DNA of 64,000 nucleotides from Taylorella asinigenitalis ATCC 700933. Lineage in GTDB: Bacteria > Pseudomonadota > Gammaproteobacteria > Burkholderiales > Burkholderiaceae_B. Under the pieces are notes generated by a model, which ran no database searches, was not told the DNA's origin, and saw only the letters and a list, made by a program, of their open reading frames with translations. Below, piece by piece: positions 19,808 to 28,052 of this stretch (the first letter of the stretch is position 1; each line of letters opens with the position of its first letter). Location: NCBI RefSeq assembly GCF_000687755.1, contig NZ_JHXN01000001.1, positions 62,001 to 126,000 of the forward strand, given 5' to 3'. Both the position numbers and the translations under genes were made by a program.

Positions 19808-20691
19808 AGCGGGTAGGGCAAGGGCAAAAGCTCAAAATTATCGCCCGCCTCTAATGTTTCTAAGTATGCAATAGGCATCTCGGCTAGCACAAATTGTTGC
19901 CTATCATAAGTCACAGAATTGATAGCAGTGCCCAAGAGAGTGCCATCTATAGATAAATCCTGTCCATCGCAAATATCTAGATTATTGATTTTAAGAGGGT
20001 AGGCTCTTTTTTTAGGCGAGCTTTTATAATGAAGCCTTGCAATGACTTCCTGCCCCGTATAACAGCCCTTAGAAAAACTTATCGCATTAATAGAGTCAAG
20101 ATTTAAATTTTGAGCTAAAAATAGTCCGTATATATCCTTAGTGACCCATGCAAGCCCACTTCTAATATCCTCGGATATCCATCTTAAACTTTCTTCGCTT
20201 AATTGTTCATTCTCGTCCGTTTGCACTTGACCTTCTTGGGCGATTTTTATAGTTAGTTTGCGGTTTTTGTTTGAATCTGGACTTGGGAATCCTATTGAGA
20301 AAAGGCCTTCTTTGGAGTCGCAATGTAGGAGTGGGAAATGAGGAATCCCTCCGTTGGTTAAATCATTTTCGTTCTCATAGCTAGGAGCGATTAATGCTTT
20401 GGCAATATTTACTTTGACGTTCGCCCTTAAAACATACATTGATAATCTTTTTGCTATGTCTGTGGCAATGCTTCTGTGAACTAAAAAATAAATATTTTCA
20501 TCGCTTCTGTCACTATCAGCTGAATCAGACCATAACACACCAGTTGCTTGAAGACGACCTTGATGGTTGCAATAAGCTGTAAATTGGGCTTGACCAGCAG
20601 AGACTCTATTTATGTCTTGAGTAATTTGGCCTTGAAGAAAATTCCTTACATCTGAACCAGAGAATTTAATTAAAGCAAAGTGGTTAATCAT
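19804..20691 (-). CDS. ygfZ: YgfZ folate-binding protein (tRNA modification / iron-sulfur assembly)
   Basis: A GcvT-like tetrahydrofolate-binding protein of 295 residues. It helps maintain certain Fe-S enzymes, including the tRNA methylthiotransferase MiaB. The diagnostic KGCYTGQE motif with its essential Cys is present (SKGCYTGQEVIARLHY), and the N-terminus ALIKFSGSDVRNFLQGQITQD fits. Convergent with ratB (4-base overlap) and divergent from mltG across a 113-base gap. Confidence 0.92.
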   Translation of the reverse strand: MINHFALIKFSGSDVRNFLQGQITQDINRVSAGQAQFTAYCNHQGRLQATGVLWSDSADSDRSDENIYFLVHRSIATDIAKRLSMYVLRANVKVNIAKALIAPSYENENDLTNGGIPHFPLLHCDSKEGLFSIGFPSPDSNKNRKLTIKIAQEGQVQTDENEQLSEESLRWISEDIRSGLAWVTKDIYGLFLAQNLNLDSINAISFSKGCYTGQEVIARLHYKSSPKKRAYPLKINNLDICDGQDLSIDGTLLGTAINSVTYDRQQFVLAEMPIAYLETLEAGDNFELLPLPYPL

Positions 20692-20804
20692 TGTATGAAA
20701 TGTTTTAGTTAGACTTTATAAGCTTACTTGAATTGACTATTTATATCAATTATCCCTAAGTTAATACGTTAAAATAAAAAACTAAACTTTTGCTAGCAGA
20801 CTTT

Positions 20805-21833
20805 ATGATTAAATTTCTCTTTAAATCGATTCTAATTGTTTTAATTCTTCTGTTGGTAATTGTTGGGGCAGGGGGATATTACATCAATAAAACGCTAACT
20901 AGTCCTTTAGAGTTTGAAGGCGAGAAGTTAATTATCTCAGTCCCAGAGAACACATATTTATCTCAAATTTCTGATATTGTTAGCCAAAACACTCAGTCCT
21001 CCATAAATCCCACATTTATTAGGTTATATTCAAAAATCCAAGAATTACAAAATAAACCTTTAGTAATCCACCCTGGAGCATATGAAATTAAAAAGGGAGA
21101 TTCAGTTGTCGATCTTATTCAAAAACTCAATAATAGTGATAGATACTATAGTTCAATATTGCTTATTGAAGGTTGGAATTTAAAGCAGATAAAGAGTGCT
21201 TTTGCCTCTAAATCGGACTTAAAACAAAATTTACCTTATAAATCAGATGAAGAGATTTTAAAGTTATTTGGTGCTCCCCAATATATAAAATCCCTCGAAG
21301 GATTAATACACCCTAATACCTATATGTATACTCCAGGAAATATGGATATTGATATTCTTAGGGTTGCTTATAAAAAAGGTATGGAACTACTCAATAAAGA
21401 ATGGGAGAGTCGTTCTCCAAACCTTCCTCTAAAAAACCCTTACGAAGCTTTGATACTTGCTTCGATAATTGAAAAAGAAACGGGTAAGTCTTCCGATAGA
21501 AAACGTATAGCAGGCGTTTTTATCAATAGATTAAATAAGGATATGCTTCTTCAAACTGATCCTACAGTTATCTATGGTATGGGTGATAAATATCAAGGCA
21601 AAATAAGAAAAATTGATCTCCAAACTGACACACCATGGAACACTTATACAAGGAAAGGATTGCCACCTACACCTATTGCCAGCCCTGGTTTAGAATCAAT
21701 ACAAGCGGCTCTGCATCCTGAAGAACATGAATATCTCTACTTTGTATCGAGGGGAGATGGAACAAGTGCATTTGCCAAATCTCTAGCAGAGCATAATAAA
21801 AATGTAAATGAATATATTCTGAAGAAAAAATAA
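20805..21833 (+). CDS. mltG: Endolytic murein transglycosylase MltG (YceG)
   Basis: Inner-membrane lytic transglycosylase thought to end nascent glycan strands. Starting at ATG 20805 the protein is 342 residues with a single N-terminal membrane anchor (about 5-25), a LysM-like region, and the YceG domain. The catalytic Glu is Glu223 in LASIIEKETG, followed by RIAGVFINRL and LQTDPTVIYG. A TTG at 20790 only adds five residues before the signal anchor and is rejected. mltG-tmk-holB-tatD is a classic gene order. Confidence 0.95.
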   Translation: MIKFLFKSILIVLILLLVIVGAGGYYINKTLTSPLEFEGEKLIISVPENTYLSQISDIVSQNTQSSINPTFIRLYSKIQELQNKPLVIHPGAYEIKKGDSVVDLIQKLNNSDRYYSSILLIEGWNLKQIKSAFASKSDLKQNLPYKSDEEILKLFGAPQYIKSLEGLIHPNTYMYTPGNMDIDILRVAYKKGMELLNKEWESRSPNLPLKNPYEALILASIIEKETGKSSDRKRIAGVFINRLNKDMLLQTDPTVIYGMGDKYQGKIRKIDLQTDTPWNTYTRKGLPPTPIASPGLESIQAALHPEEHEYLYFVSRGDGTSAFAKSLAEHNKNVNEYILKKK

Positions 21834-21834
21834 T

Positions 21835-22449
21835 ATGAAAGGATATTTCATAACTCTTGAAGGTATTGACGGAGCAGGCAAAAGTTCACACCTTGATTTC
21901 ATAGTTGAATTTTTTGAAAGGCTTGGTAGAGAAGTTGTAGTTACTCGAGAACCTGGGGGCAATTCTCTTTCGGAAGCTCTTCGCACTTTGCTTTTAACAG
22001 AACATATGAATTCTCTTACTGAAGTTTTACTTATGTTTGCTTCTAGAAGTGAAAGTGTATGTAGCATAATTATGCCTGCCTTAGCCGAAGGAAAGATTGT
22101 AATATCAGATAGATTTACGGACTCTACATTGGCATATCAAGGGGGAGGACGAAACTTCTCAATTGACGTTATAAATGACCTAAAAAATATAGTTCACCCT
22201 GATTTAACTCCAGACTTGACTCTTCTTTTTGATGTTCCCCTTGAAGTTGCACGCGACAGATTAAGTAAAGGTCGCTCAGCTGATAAATTTGAAGCCCTTG
22301 ATGGGGATTTTTTTAATAGAGTTCGCAAACAATACTTGAGCATGGCAAACTATGAACCAAATAGGTTTAAAGTAATTGATTCGAGTCATCCTGTCACTGT
22401 TGTTAGAAGGCTTGTTTATCAGGCTTTAATGGATTTTATTGGTGTTTAA
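21835..22449 (+). CDS. tmk: Thymidylate kinase
   Basis: Phosphorylates dTMP to dTDP. The P-loop EGIDGAGKSS is at residues 9-18, followed by the TREPGG motif with the catalytic Arg, SDRFTDSTLAYQGGGR for nucleotide binding, and a short lid. 204 residues. It begins one base after mltG and is followed by holB after 5 bases. Confidence 0.97.
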   Translation: MKGYFITLEGIDGAGKSSHLDFIVEFFERLGREVVVTREPGGNSLSEALRTLLLTEHMNSLTEVLLMFASRSESVCSIIMPALAEGKIVISDRFTDSTLAYQGGGRNFSIDVINDLKNIVHPDLTPDLTLLFDVPLEVARDRLSKGRSADKFEALDGDFFNRVRKQYLSMANYEPNRFKVIDSSHPVTVVRRLVYQALMDFIGV

Positions 22450-22454
22450 AGAAA

Positions 22455-23495
22455 GTGGAAATAAAGTCTTTTTACCCCTGGCACAAAGATTTAGCAAAAA
22501 AGTGGATATCATCAACTGATAGATTTTCACATGCTTGGCTAGTTTACGGGCAAGAAGGAATTGGTAAGTTCGATTTTTGTCTTGCTGCTGCAAAATCTTT
22601 TCTTTGTCATAACCCACAACCCTTTTTTTGCAATGAGTGCAATTCCTGCCATTTAATGGATAAAAGCAATCACCTTGATTTTAGAATTGTGGTACCAGAA
22701 GCACTTCGTGATCACTACAATCTAAATCAGCAAGAACTTGAGGAATACACATCATCAAGTTCAACAAGCTCTAAACCATCTAATGAAATAAAAATAGATC
22801 AAGTTAGAGAACTAGAGAATTTTTTTACACTTAGTCCTTCTTTGGGCAAAACTAAGGTGGTTATATTAGGGCCTGTAGAGGCCTTAAACCAAGCATCATC
22901 AAATTCATTGCTTAAAATTCTTGAAGAACCTTTGGGCGACACTATATTTTTGCTTTTTACGCACGCAATACAAAAGGTAATACCAACAATACTATCAAGA
23001 TGCCAAAGATTACCACTTCCAATTCCAAATATGGAATTATCAACAGAGTGGCTTATATCTAAGGGCGTAAAAAATCCTAAGGAGCTATTATCTATGGCTT
23101 CTGGAGCTCCTTTAAAGGCCTTGGAATTAAATGAATCCTCTTATCAGCCTGTGCAATATTGGGTTTCAGATTTTGTCAAAGACCTAAATTCTGGTTCACT
23201 TATAAATTATGATGTATATGTGGAGAAACTCGAATCCATTCCAAACAACCAATGGATTGCAAGTTTACAAGCTTTGCTTACTGACTTAATTCTGACCAAA
23301 CAAGGATTAAACCCTAGGTTTTTTGATTCATTGCGGGATGAAATCGGAAGCATTGCCACTAAAAGTAATATTCAAAGGCTTTTATATTTATGGGATTATT
23401 TAATAGATAGACAAAAACTAGCAAGACACCCTTTGAACCCTAAATTATTTATTCATTCATGCTTACAAAGAGTGTTTTTAAGCTTAAATAAATAA
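22455..23495 (+). CDS. holB: DNA polymerase III subunit delta'
   Basis: Clamp-loader stator subunit, 346 residues with a GTG start. The nucleotide-binding loop is degenerate (YGQEGIGKFDF), as expected for delta', and the zinc module has four Cys within CHNPQPFFCNECNSCH. The SRC motif is present in TILSRCQRLPLP. Holds the clamp-loader ring with DnaX and delta. Located between tmk and tatD as in many proteobacteria. Confidence 0.93.
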   Translation: MEIKSFYPWHKDLAKKWISSTDRFSHAWLVYGQEGIGKFDFCLAAAKSFLCHNPQPFFCNECNSCHLMDKSNHLDFRIVVPEALRDHYNLNQQELEEYTSSSSTSSKPSNEIKIDQVRELENFFTLSPSLGKTKVVILGPVEALNQASSNSLLKILEEPLGDTIFLLFTHAIQKVIPTILSRCQRLPLPIPNMELSTEWLISKGVKNPKELLSMASGAPLKALELNESSYQPVQYWVSDFVKDLNSGSLINYDVYVEKLESIPNNQWIASLQALLTDLILTKQGLNPRFFDSLRDEIGSIATKSNIQRLLYLWDYLIDRQKLARHPLNPKLFIHSCLQRVFLSLNK

Positions 23496-23504
23496 GGATA
23501 TTTT

Positions 23505-24281
23505 ATGTTTGTAGATTCGCATTGTCACTTAGATTTTCCAGAGCTTATTTCTGACCTTGACAGCATTATGCAAAAGATGAAACAAAATGAGGTTGAACAT
23601 GCACTTTGTATTAATGTGAATAAGCCTGACTGGGATAATGTAATCAATCTAACTGAAAAATACGATAATTTGTCCGCTTCTGTTGGCGTTCATCCTGATT
23701 ACGAAGATACTGCGGAACCCACAGTAGAAGATATTGTAAATTACGCCAAACACCCTAAAGTAGTAGCAATTGGCGAATGTGGGTTGGATTATTATCGTTT
23801 GGCTGAGCCTCTTGAGTGGCAGAGAGATAGATTTAGAGTACATATTAGAGCGGCTATAGAAGCGGGCCTTCCTTTAGTGATACATACTCGTCAAGCCCCT
23901 AAGGACACAATTAAGATTTTAAAAGAAGAGGGTGCTGAGCGTTGTGGTGGAGTTATGCATTGCTTTACTGAAGATATGAAAATGGCCGAAGCCTCTTTAG
24001 ATTTAGGTTTTTATATTTCGATGTCTGGGATTGTTACTTTTAAAAATGCTACACAAGTCCAAGAAGTAGCAAAAAATATTCCTCTAGACAAACTTTTGAT
24101 TGAAACCGATTCACCATATTTAGCCCCTGTCCCTTATAGAGGGAAAAGAAATGATCCATCATATGTTATGCATGTTGCAGAAAAAATTGCTGAGCTTAGA
24201 GGAATTTCTTTAGATGAAGTTGGTAGGCAAACAACTTCAAATTTTTATAAATTATTTCCAAAAATAAAATCAAATTCTTAG
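23505..24281 (+). CDS. tatD: TatD family metal-dependent hydrolase
   Basis: TIM-barrel metallohydrolase of 258 residues with 3'-5' exonuclease activity in characterised members. The metal ligands are in MFVDSHCHLD (His6, His8), IGECGLDYY (Glu), and IETDSPYLAPVPYRGKRNDP (Asp). Best match in context is the YcfH-type protein encoded next to holB. AGGAT precedes the ATG. No sign that it is linked to the Tat system. Confidence 0.92.
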   Translation: MFVDSHCHLDFPELISDLDSIMQKMKQNEVEHALCINVNKPDWDNVINLTEKYDNLSASVGVHPDYEDTAEPTVEDIVNYAKHPKVVAIGECGLDYYRLAEPLEWQRDRFRVHIRAAIEAGLPLVIHTRQAPKDTIKILKEEGAERCGGVMHCFTEDMKMAEASLDLGFYISMSGIVTFKNATQVQEVAKNIPLDKLLIETDSPYLAPVPYRGKRNDPSYVMHVAEKIAELRGISLDEVGRQTTSNFYKLFPKIKSNS

Positions 24282-24289
24282 GAGGAATT

Positions 24290-24946
24290 ATGAGAGTCAA
24301 TAAACTTCTTTTAGCTTCGTTGTTAGCATTTACTGCCTCTACAGCGGCTTTGGCTGCTGATGCCCCGATTTTCAAAGCGGTCGAGAACAATAGTGTTCAA
24401 GCAATTAAAAAACAATTGGATGCTGGACAAGATCCTAATATTGTAAATATGCAAGGGCATTCTCCATTTATCCTAGCAATTAGAGAAGGCAATTTAGAGG
24501 CCGCAAATTTGATTGCAAAAAGCCCTAAATTTAACGTTAATCACGAGAATAGCTTTGGTGAAACTCCTTTGATGTATGCAGCCATTTCTGGAAATATGGA
24601 ATTAGCTCATTACCTTATTAAGCGTGGAGCAAAAATCAATAAATTCGGATGGACACCTTTACACTATGCTGCTTCTACTGGAAAATCAGATATGGCTCAA
24701 CTATTGCTTTCTAAAGGGGCTATCCCAAATGCACCAGCACCAAATGGAGCATCACCACTAATAATGGCGGTTAAAGCAAGCAATATTCAAACAGTAAAAG
24801 TATTATTAGAGGCGGGTGCAGACCCTAAAGCAATAGATCAAAGCCGAAAAAGTGCCTTGGATTATGCTAAGGAGAAAAACCTTAAATCTATATATGAACT
24901 TATGCTTCAGTATGATCCAAGAAAGGGAATAAAACCTCAAAAATAA
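24290..24946 (+). CDS. Exported ankyrin-repeat protein
   Basis: 218 residues with a clear signal peptide (basic start, hydrophobic core, ALA before ADAP, cleavage about residue 23), then five to six ankyrin repeats from about 24 to 205 (GETPLMYAAISGNMELAHYL; GWTPLHYAASTGKSDMAQLL; GASPLIMAVKASNIQTVKVL). Ankyrin repeats bind other proteins, so a periplasmic or secreted binding role is likely; no enzymatic domain is visible. A strong AGGAGG ribosome site 6 bases upstream suggests good translation. It is co-directional with tatD after 8 bases and convergent with mrpG. Confidence 0.88.
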   Translation: MRVNKLLLASLLAFTASTAALAADAPIFKAVENNSVQAIKKQLDAGQDPNIVNMQGHSPFILAIREGNLEAANLIAKSPKFNVNHENSFGETPLMYAAISGNMELAHYLIKRGAKINKFGWTPLHYAASTGKSDMAQLLLSKGAIPNAPAPNGASPLIMAVKASNIQTVKVLLEAGADPKAIDQSRKSALDYAKEKNLKSIYELMLQYDPRKGIKPQK

Positions 24947-24959
24947 TTTTAAAAGAATA

Positions 24960-25280
24960 TTATTCGTGATTCCCCAATCTCTCCATTCTAAGAGTGTATG
25001 ACCTGAGCATAAGTGATGTAGAGATAGGGGAAGTGAGGAACAAAACAAGCACTAAAATAATTTCGTGAAAAAATACTCTATCGTGTAAATAATATGATAG
25101 AGTCATAGAAGATATCATCACAAGCAATGTACCTAAGGTGCTTCCTAAGGCAGTAGCATGAACCCGGCTTGAAAAACTTCTAAATCGAACCAATCCAATC
25201 GATCCTATCATCGTAATAGTACTTCCGAAAACAAGAAAAATTGCTATTAAAACAGCAACCCAAACAGGTATGTCATTCAT
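24960..25280 (-). CDS. mrpG: Na+(K+)/H+ antiporter subunit G
   Basis: Last gene of the Mrp/Pha operon. It is a 106-residue protein with three membrane segments and the family motif GSIGLVRFRSFSSRVHATA (here within GSIGLVRF and SRVHA). Required for assembly of the multi-subunit antiporter in studied systems. Its start overlaps mrpF by 4 bases (ATGA). The gap to the convergent ankyrin gene is only 13 bases. Confidence 0.92.
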   Translation of the reverse strand: MNDIPVWVAVLIAIFLVFGSTITMIGSIGLVRFRSFSSRVHATALGSTLGTLLVMISSMTLSYYLHDRVFFHEIILVLVLFLTSPISTSLMLRSYTLRMERLGNHE

Positions 25281-25561
25281 GGTTCAATTACCTCACCTCT
25301 GAGCAAGAATTTAGCTAGAGCTACGGTTCCAACGAATCCTAGTAATGCCATAAGAAATGCCACCTCATAATACCAAGATGATTTAAATAACATGCCTAAA
25401 ATCACAATAATAAGCATGCAATTAATATATATTGCATCAAGAGCCCAAGCTCTATCCTCTGGACTAGGGCCTTTGAATACTCTTATTGAACTGGCAATGC
25501 ACCCGAAAGTTAAACATATTAATGAATAGATAATTGCATAATAAATAATTGTCCAACTCAT
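25277..25561 (-). CDS. mrpF: Na+(K+)/H+ antiporter subunit F
   Basis: 94 residues, three membrane helices, with the family segment RVFKGPSPEDRAWALDAI. A small integral subunit of the Mrp/Pha complex. Overlaps mrpE and mrpG by 4 bases each, so the three are translationally coupled. Confidence 0.92.
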   Translation of the reverse strand: MSWTIIYYAIIYSLICLTFGCIASSIRVFKGPSPEDRAWALDAIYINCMLIIVILGMLFKSSWYYEVAFLMALLGFVGTVALAKFLLRGEVIEP

Positions 25562-26043
25562 TCGAAAATCTCCATTAATGGCTTTTCGTACCTTGTCTTT
25601 ATAGTCTCATACCAAATATGTTCATCGTGTAAATCGAGAACATGCAATCTGAGAATAAAATCTTTTTCAGATAAGCCTGCCCAAACAGTTCCAGGCGTGT
25701 AGGTAATAATGCAAGATAAAAAGGCTATGGCGTGAGGGTCTCTTATAGTTAGAGGAATATAGACATAACCAGGATTTACCTCTTTACTTTTAAATAATAT
25801 TTGCTTAATTAAGATTAAGTTTGAGAAAGTCATATCGTAAAGCACGATAAAACTAAGCTTAATAATCTTAAATATGTTTTTAGGATATGCTAGATGAGGT
25901 CGCATTCTTAAGGACAGCATAACAATAATCATGCTGACCAGGCCTCCTAATAGCACTTGAGATAAGTCGGCCGACTTGGCTAGCAATACCCATACTATCG
26001 TAAGAAAAATAGTAAGCGGTACCCAAAAAAACAATCTACTCAT
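25558..26043 (-). CDS. mrpE: Na+(K+)/H+ antiporter subunit E
   Basis: 161 residues with two or three N-terminal membrane segments and a cytoplasmic C-terminal domain. The segment FLSCIITYTPGTVWAGLSEKDFILRLHVLD is the MrpE signature (TPGT followed by a conserved DE/LHVLD). Start overlaps the mrpD stop by one base. Confidence 0.92.
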   Translation of the reverse strand: MSRLFFWVPLTIFLTIVWVLLAKSADLSQVLLGGLVSMIIVMLSLRMRPHLAYPKNIFKIIKLSFIVLYDMTFSNLILIKQILFKSKEVNPGYVYIPLTIRDPHAIAFLSCIITYTPGTVWAGLSEKDFILRLHVLDLHDEHIWYETIKTRYEKPLMEIFE

Positions 26044-27707
26044 CAGTGCTCACCTTCGTAACTATAAAAACCAGCAGTTTGCTTAACAGATCGCTTCGAA
26101 AAGACGGCCTCAACATACTCTGCTGGATTATCCAAGGATTTTGCGGTGGCATTCATATACACCATAACATCATTTACAAATATAGTAATGTATAAACATA
26201 ATCCAATTAATAACGCTATTGGCAATGCTTCCCTAATGCTCAATTTTGGTAGATTTAGACTACTATTTGCCCAAAAAACTCGTATACCAGTTCGGCTCAT
26301 CACAATTACTGTCACGATTCCTGAGAAAATCATAAATCCAACTAAGAACCATGCATATATTGAAGCAGATCCAGATTCTGAACTAGTCAGAGAAACGGCT
26401 TGAGATAGTAGGGCAAATTTCGCTATAAACCCTGAAAATGGCGGTAATCCAGCAATTACAAGAGTGCATAGAACAAAAGCTGAGCCTAAAAATGCTAAAG
26501 CTGCAGGTATGGATACACCCACAACTTCACCTGAGTAATCCGATTGTTTTTCCTTATCATCCAAACCGAATGCTTCTAATGTGGTTGCAAGTATGTTTTT
26601 AGGGGTATTTTCTGTGCGAGCAATAATCTCAACTAGTAAAAATGCAATAGCAACAGCAATTACAGAACTAACTAGGTAATACAATGACGGGCCAGTTAAT
26701 GCAACTCCTGGCATACCTAGTGCTGTTAATAAAGTGCCCGAAGAGATAATTACGCAAAAGGCCACCATTCTTGAGAATTTTTTCTCAGATAGAAGCCCTA
26801 AAGAGCCGTAAATCAATGTTCCAAGACCTATGAAATATAGCCATTGACCACCAAATGCACCAGGAGCTCCTGTTGGTAATAATAAGGATCCAACTCTTAA
26901 TAGGGAGTAAATACCTACTTTAGTCATTATCGAAAAGAAAGCGGCTACAGGTGCAACAGCAGACGAATAGGCATTTGTGAGCCAGAAGGATAAAGGCCAT
27001 GCAGCTGCTTTAATCAGGAACGCGGTCGCCAGAATCGCACATGCAACTTCAAAAAGAGAGCGATAGTCTGAGGACATATTGCCAGCCTTAAGAGCTATAT
27101 CAGCTATATTTAGTGAGCCAGTCACAGAATATATCATCGAAATACCGATAAGTAATAGGAAAGATCCTATTAAATTTATAACTATATATTGAAAACCAGA
27201 TGTGACGCGAGCTTGATTAGGGCCATGCAACAAAAGGCCATAAGAAGCGGATAAGAAAATCTCAAAGAAAACAAATAAATTAAATAAATCGCCAGTTAAA
27301 AATGCCCCATTAACCCCCATTAATATAAAAGAAAAGAGGGGGTAAAAATGTACTCCAGCTCTGTCCCATAGCGATGTTGCATATATCATGCACATAAGGC
27401 CAAGAAAACTAGTTAGAGTAACCATTAAGGCGGATAATCGGTCAACGACAAGCAAGATCCCGTGAGGAGACTCCCAATTTCCTAATAAATATACGTAAAT
27501 ATTATTAGGGGCTAGATCAGGATACTTGCCACTAACAAGCTGCATTAAAACAATAGAAACCCATAGCAATGCAATATTGGAGATAATGGCAATGATTTTA
27601 TTTAAAGGCCTCCTCTTTTCCTTCAGATATAGCATTAAAGCCCCAGAGAACATGGGGATCAAAATGCATAAAAGCGGTAGATGAGGGAAAAGAAGAGAAT
27701 CTCTCAT
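26043..27707 (-). CDS. mrpD: Na+(K+)/H+ antiporter subunit D
   Basis: 554-residue, NuoM/NuoN-like proton-translocating subunit with about 14 membrane helices. The segments FFEIFLSASYGLLLHG (conserved Glu in helix 5) and LIKAAAWPLSFWLTNAYSSA (conserved Lys) form the proton path shared with complex I. The order mrpAB-C-D-E-F-G is complete. Three bases separate it from mrpC. Confidence 0.95.
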   Translation of the reverse strand: MRDSLLFPHLPLLCILIPMFSGALMLYLKEKRRPLNKIIAIISNIALLWVSIVLMQLVSGKYPDLAPNNIYVYLLGNWESPHGILLVVDRLSALMVTLTSFLGLMCMIYATSLWDRAGVHFYPLFSFILMGVNGAFLTGDLFNLFVFFEIFLSASYGLLLHGPNQARVTSGFQYIVINLIGSFLLLIGISMIYSVTGSLNIADIALKAGNMSSDYRSLFEVACAILATAFLIKAAAWPLSFWLTNAYSSAVAPVAAFFSIMTKVGIYSLLRVGSLLLPTGAPGAFGGQWLYFIGLGTLIYGSLGLLSEKKFSRMVAFCVIISSGTLLTALGMPGVALTGPSLYYLVSSVIAVAIAFLLVEIIARTENTPKNILATTLEAFGLDDKEKQSDYSGEVVGVSIPAALAFLGSAFVLCTLVIAGLPPFSGFIAKFALLSQAVSLTSSESGSASIYAWFLVGFMIFSGIVTVIVMSRTGIRVFWANSSLNLPKLSIREALPIALLIGLCLYITIFVNDVMVYMNATAKSLDNPAEYVEAVFSKRSVKQTAGFYSYEGEH

Positions 27708-27710
27708 GTT

Positions 27711-28043
27711 TTATTCACCTTGACCATCTACATGGTCAGAACCAGTTAAACCTCTTTGAGCAAGAATCATAACTAGAATTAAAGCTGTTAGGGCAAATCC
27801 GATAACAATAGCCGTTAAAACTAATGATTGTGGAACAGGATCGGCATAAACCAAAGAGTCTCCAGTTTTTTGTAAAAGCGGTGCCTTTCCAATAACAAGA
27901 CGCCCAGTTCCAAAAATAAATAAATTTACGGCATAAGATAACAAACTAATTCCGATAAGTATTTGAAATGTTCTTTGTCTAAGAAGGAGCCAAACACCTG
28001 AGCCAGCTAATATCCCGACGGCGATTGAATAAATAAGTTCCAT
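27711..28043 (-). CDS. mrpC: Na+(K+)/H+ antiporter subunit C
   Basis: 110-residue NuoK-like subunit with three membrane helices; the N-terminal GILAGSGVWLLLRQRTFQ and central GISLLSYAVNLFIF are typical. The C-terminus is short and polar. Nine bases after mrpA/B and three bases before mrpD. Confidence 0.94.
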   Translation of the reverse strand: MELIYSIAVGILAGSGVWLLLRQRTFQILIGISLLSYAVNLFIFGTGRLVIGKAPLLQKTGDSLVYADPVPQSLVLTAIVIGFALTALILVMILAQRGLTGSDHVDGQGE

Positions 28044-28052
28044 ATATACTCC

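Noticed and set aside
19808-19853. GC-rich repeats near the ratB/ygfZ junction as a terminator
   Set aside because: Arms are only about five bases (GCGGG/CCCGC) with a long loop and no T-run, and they lie in ygfZ codons.
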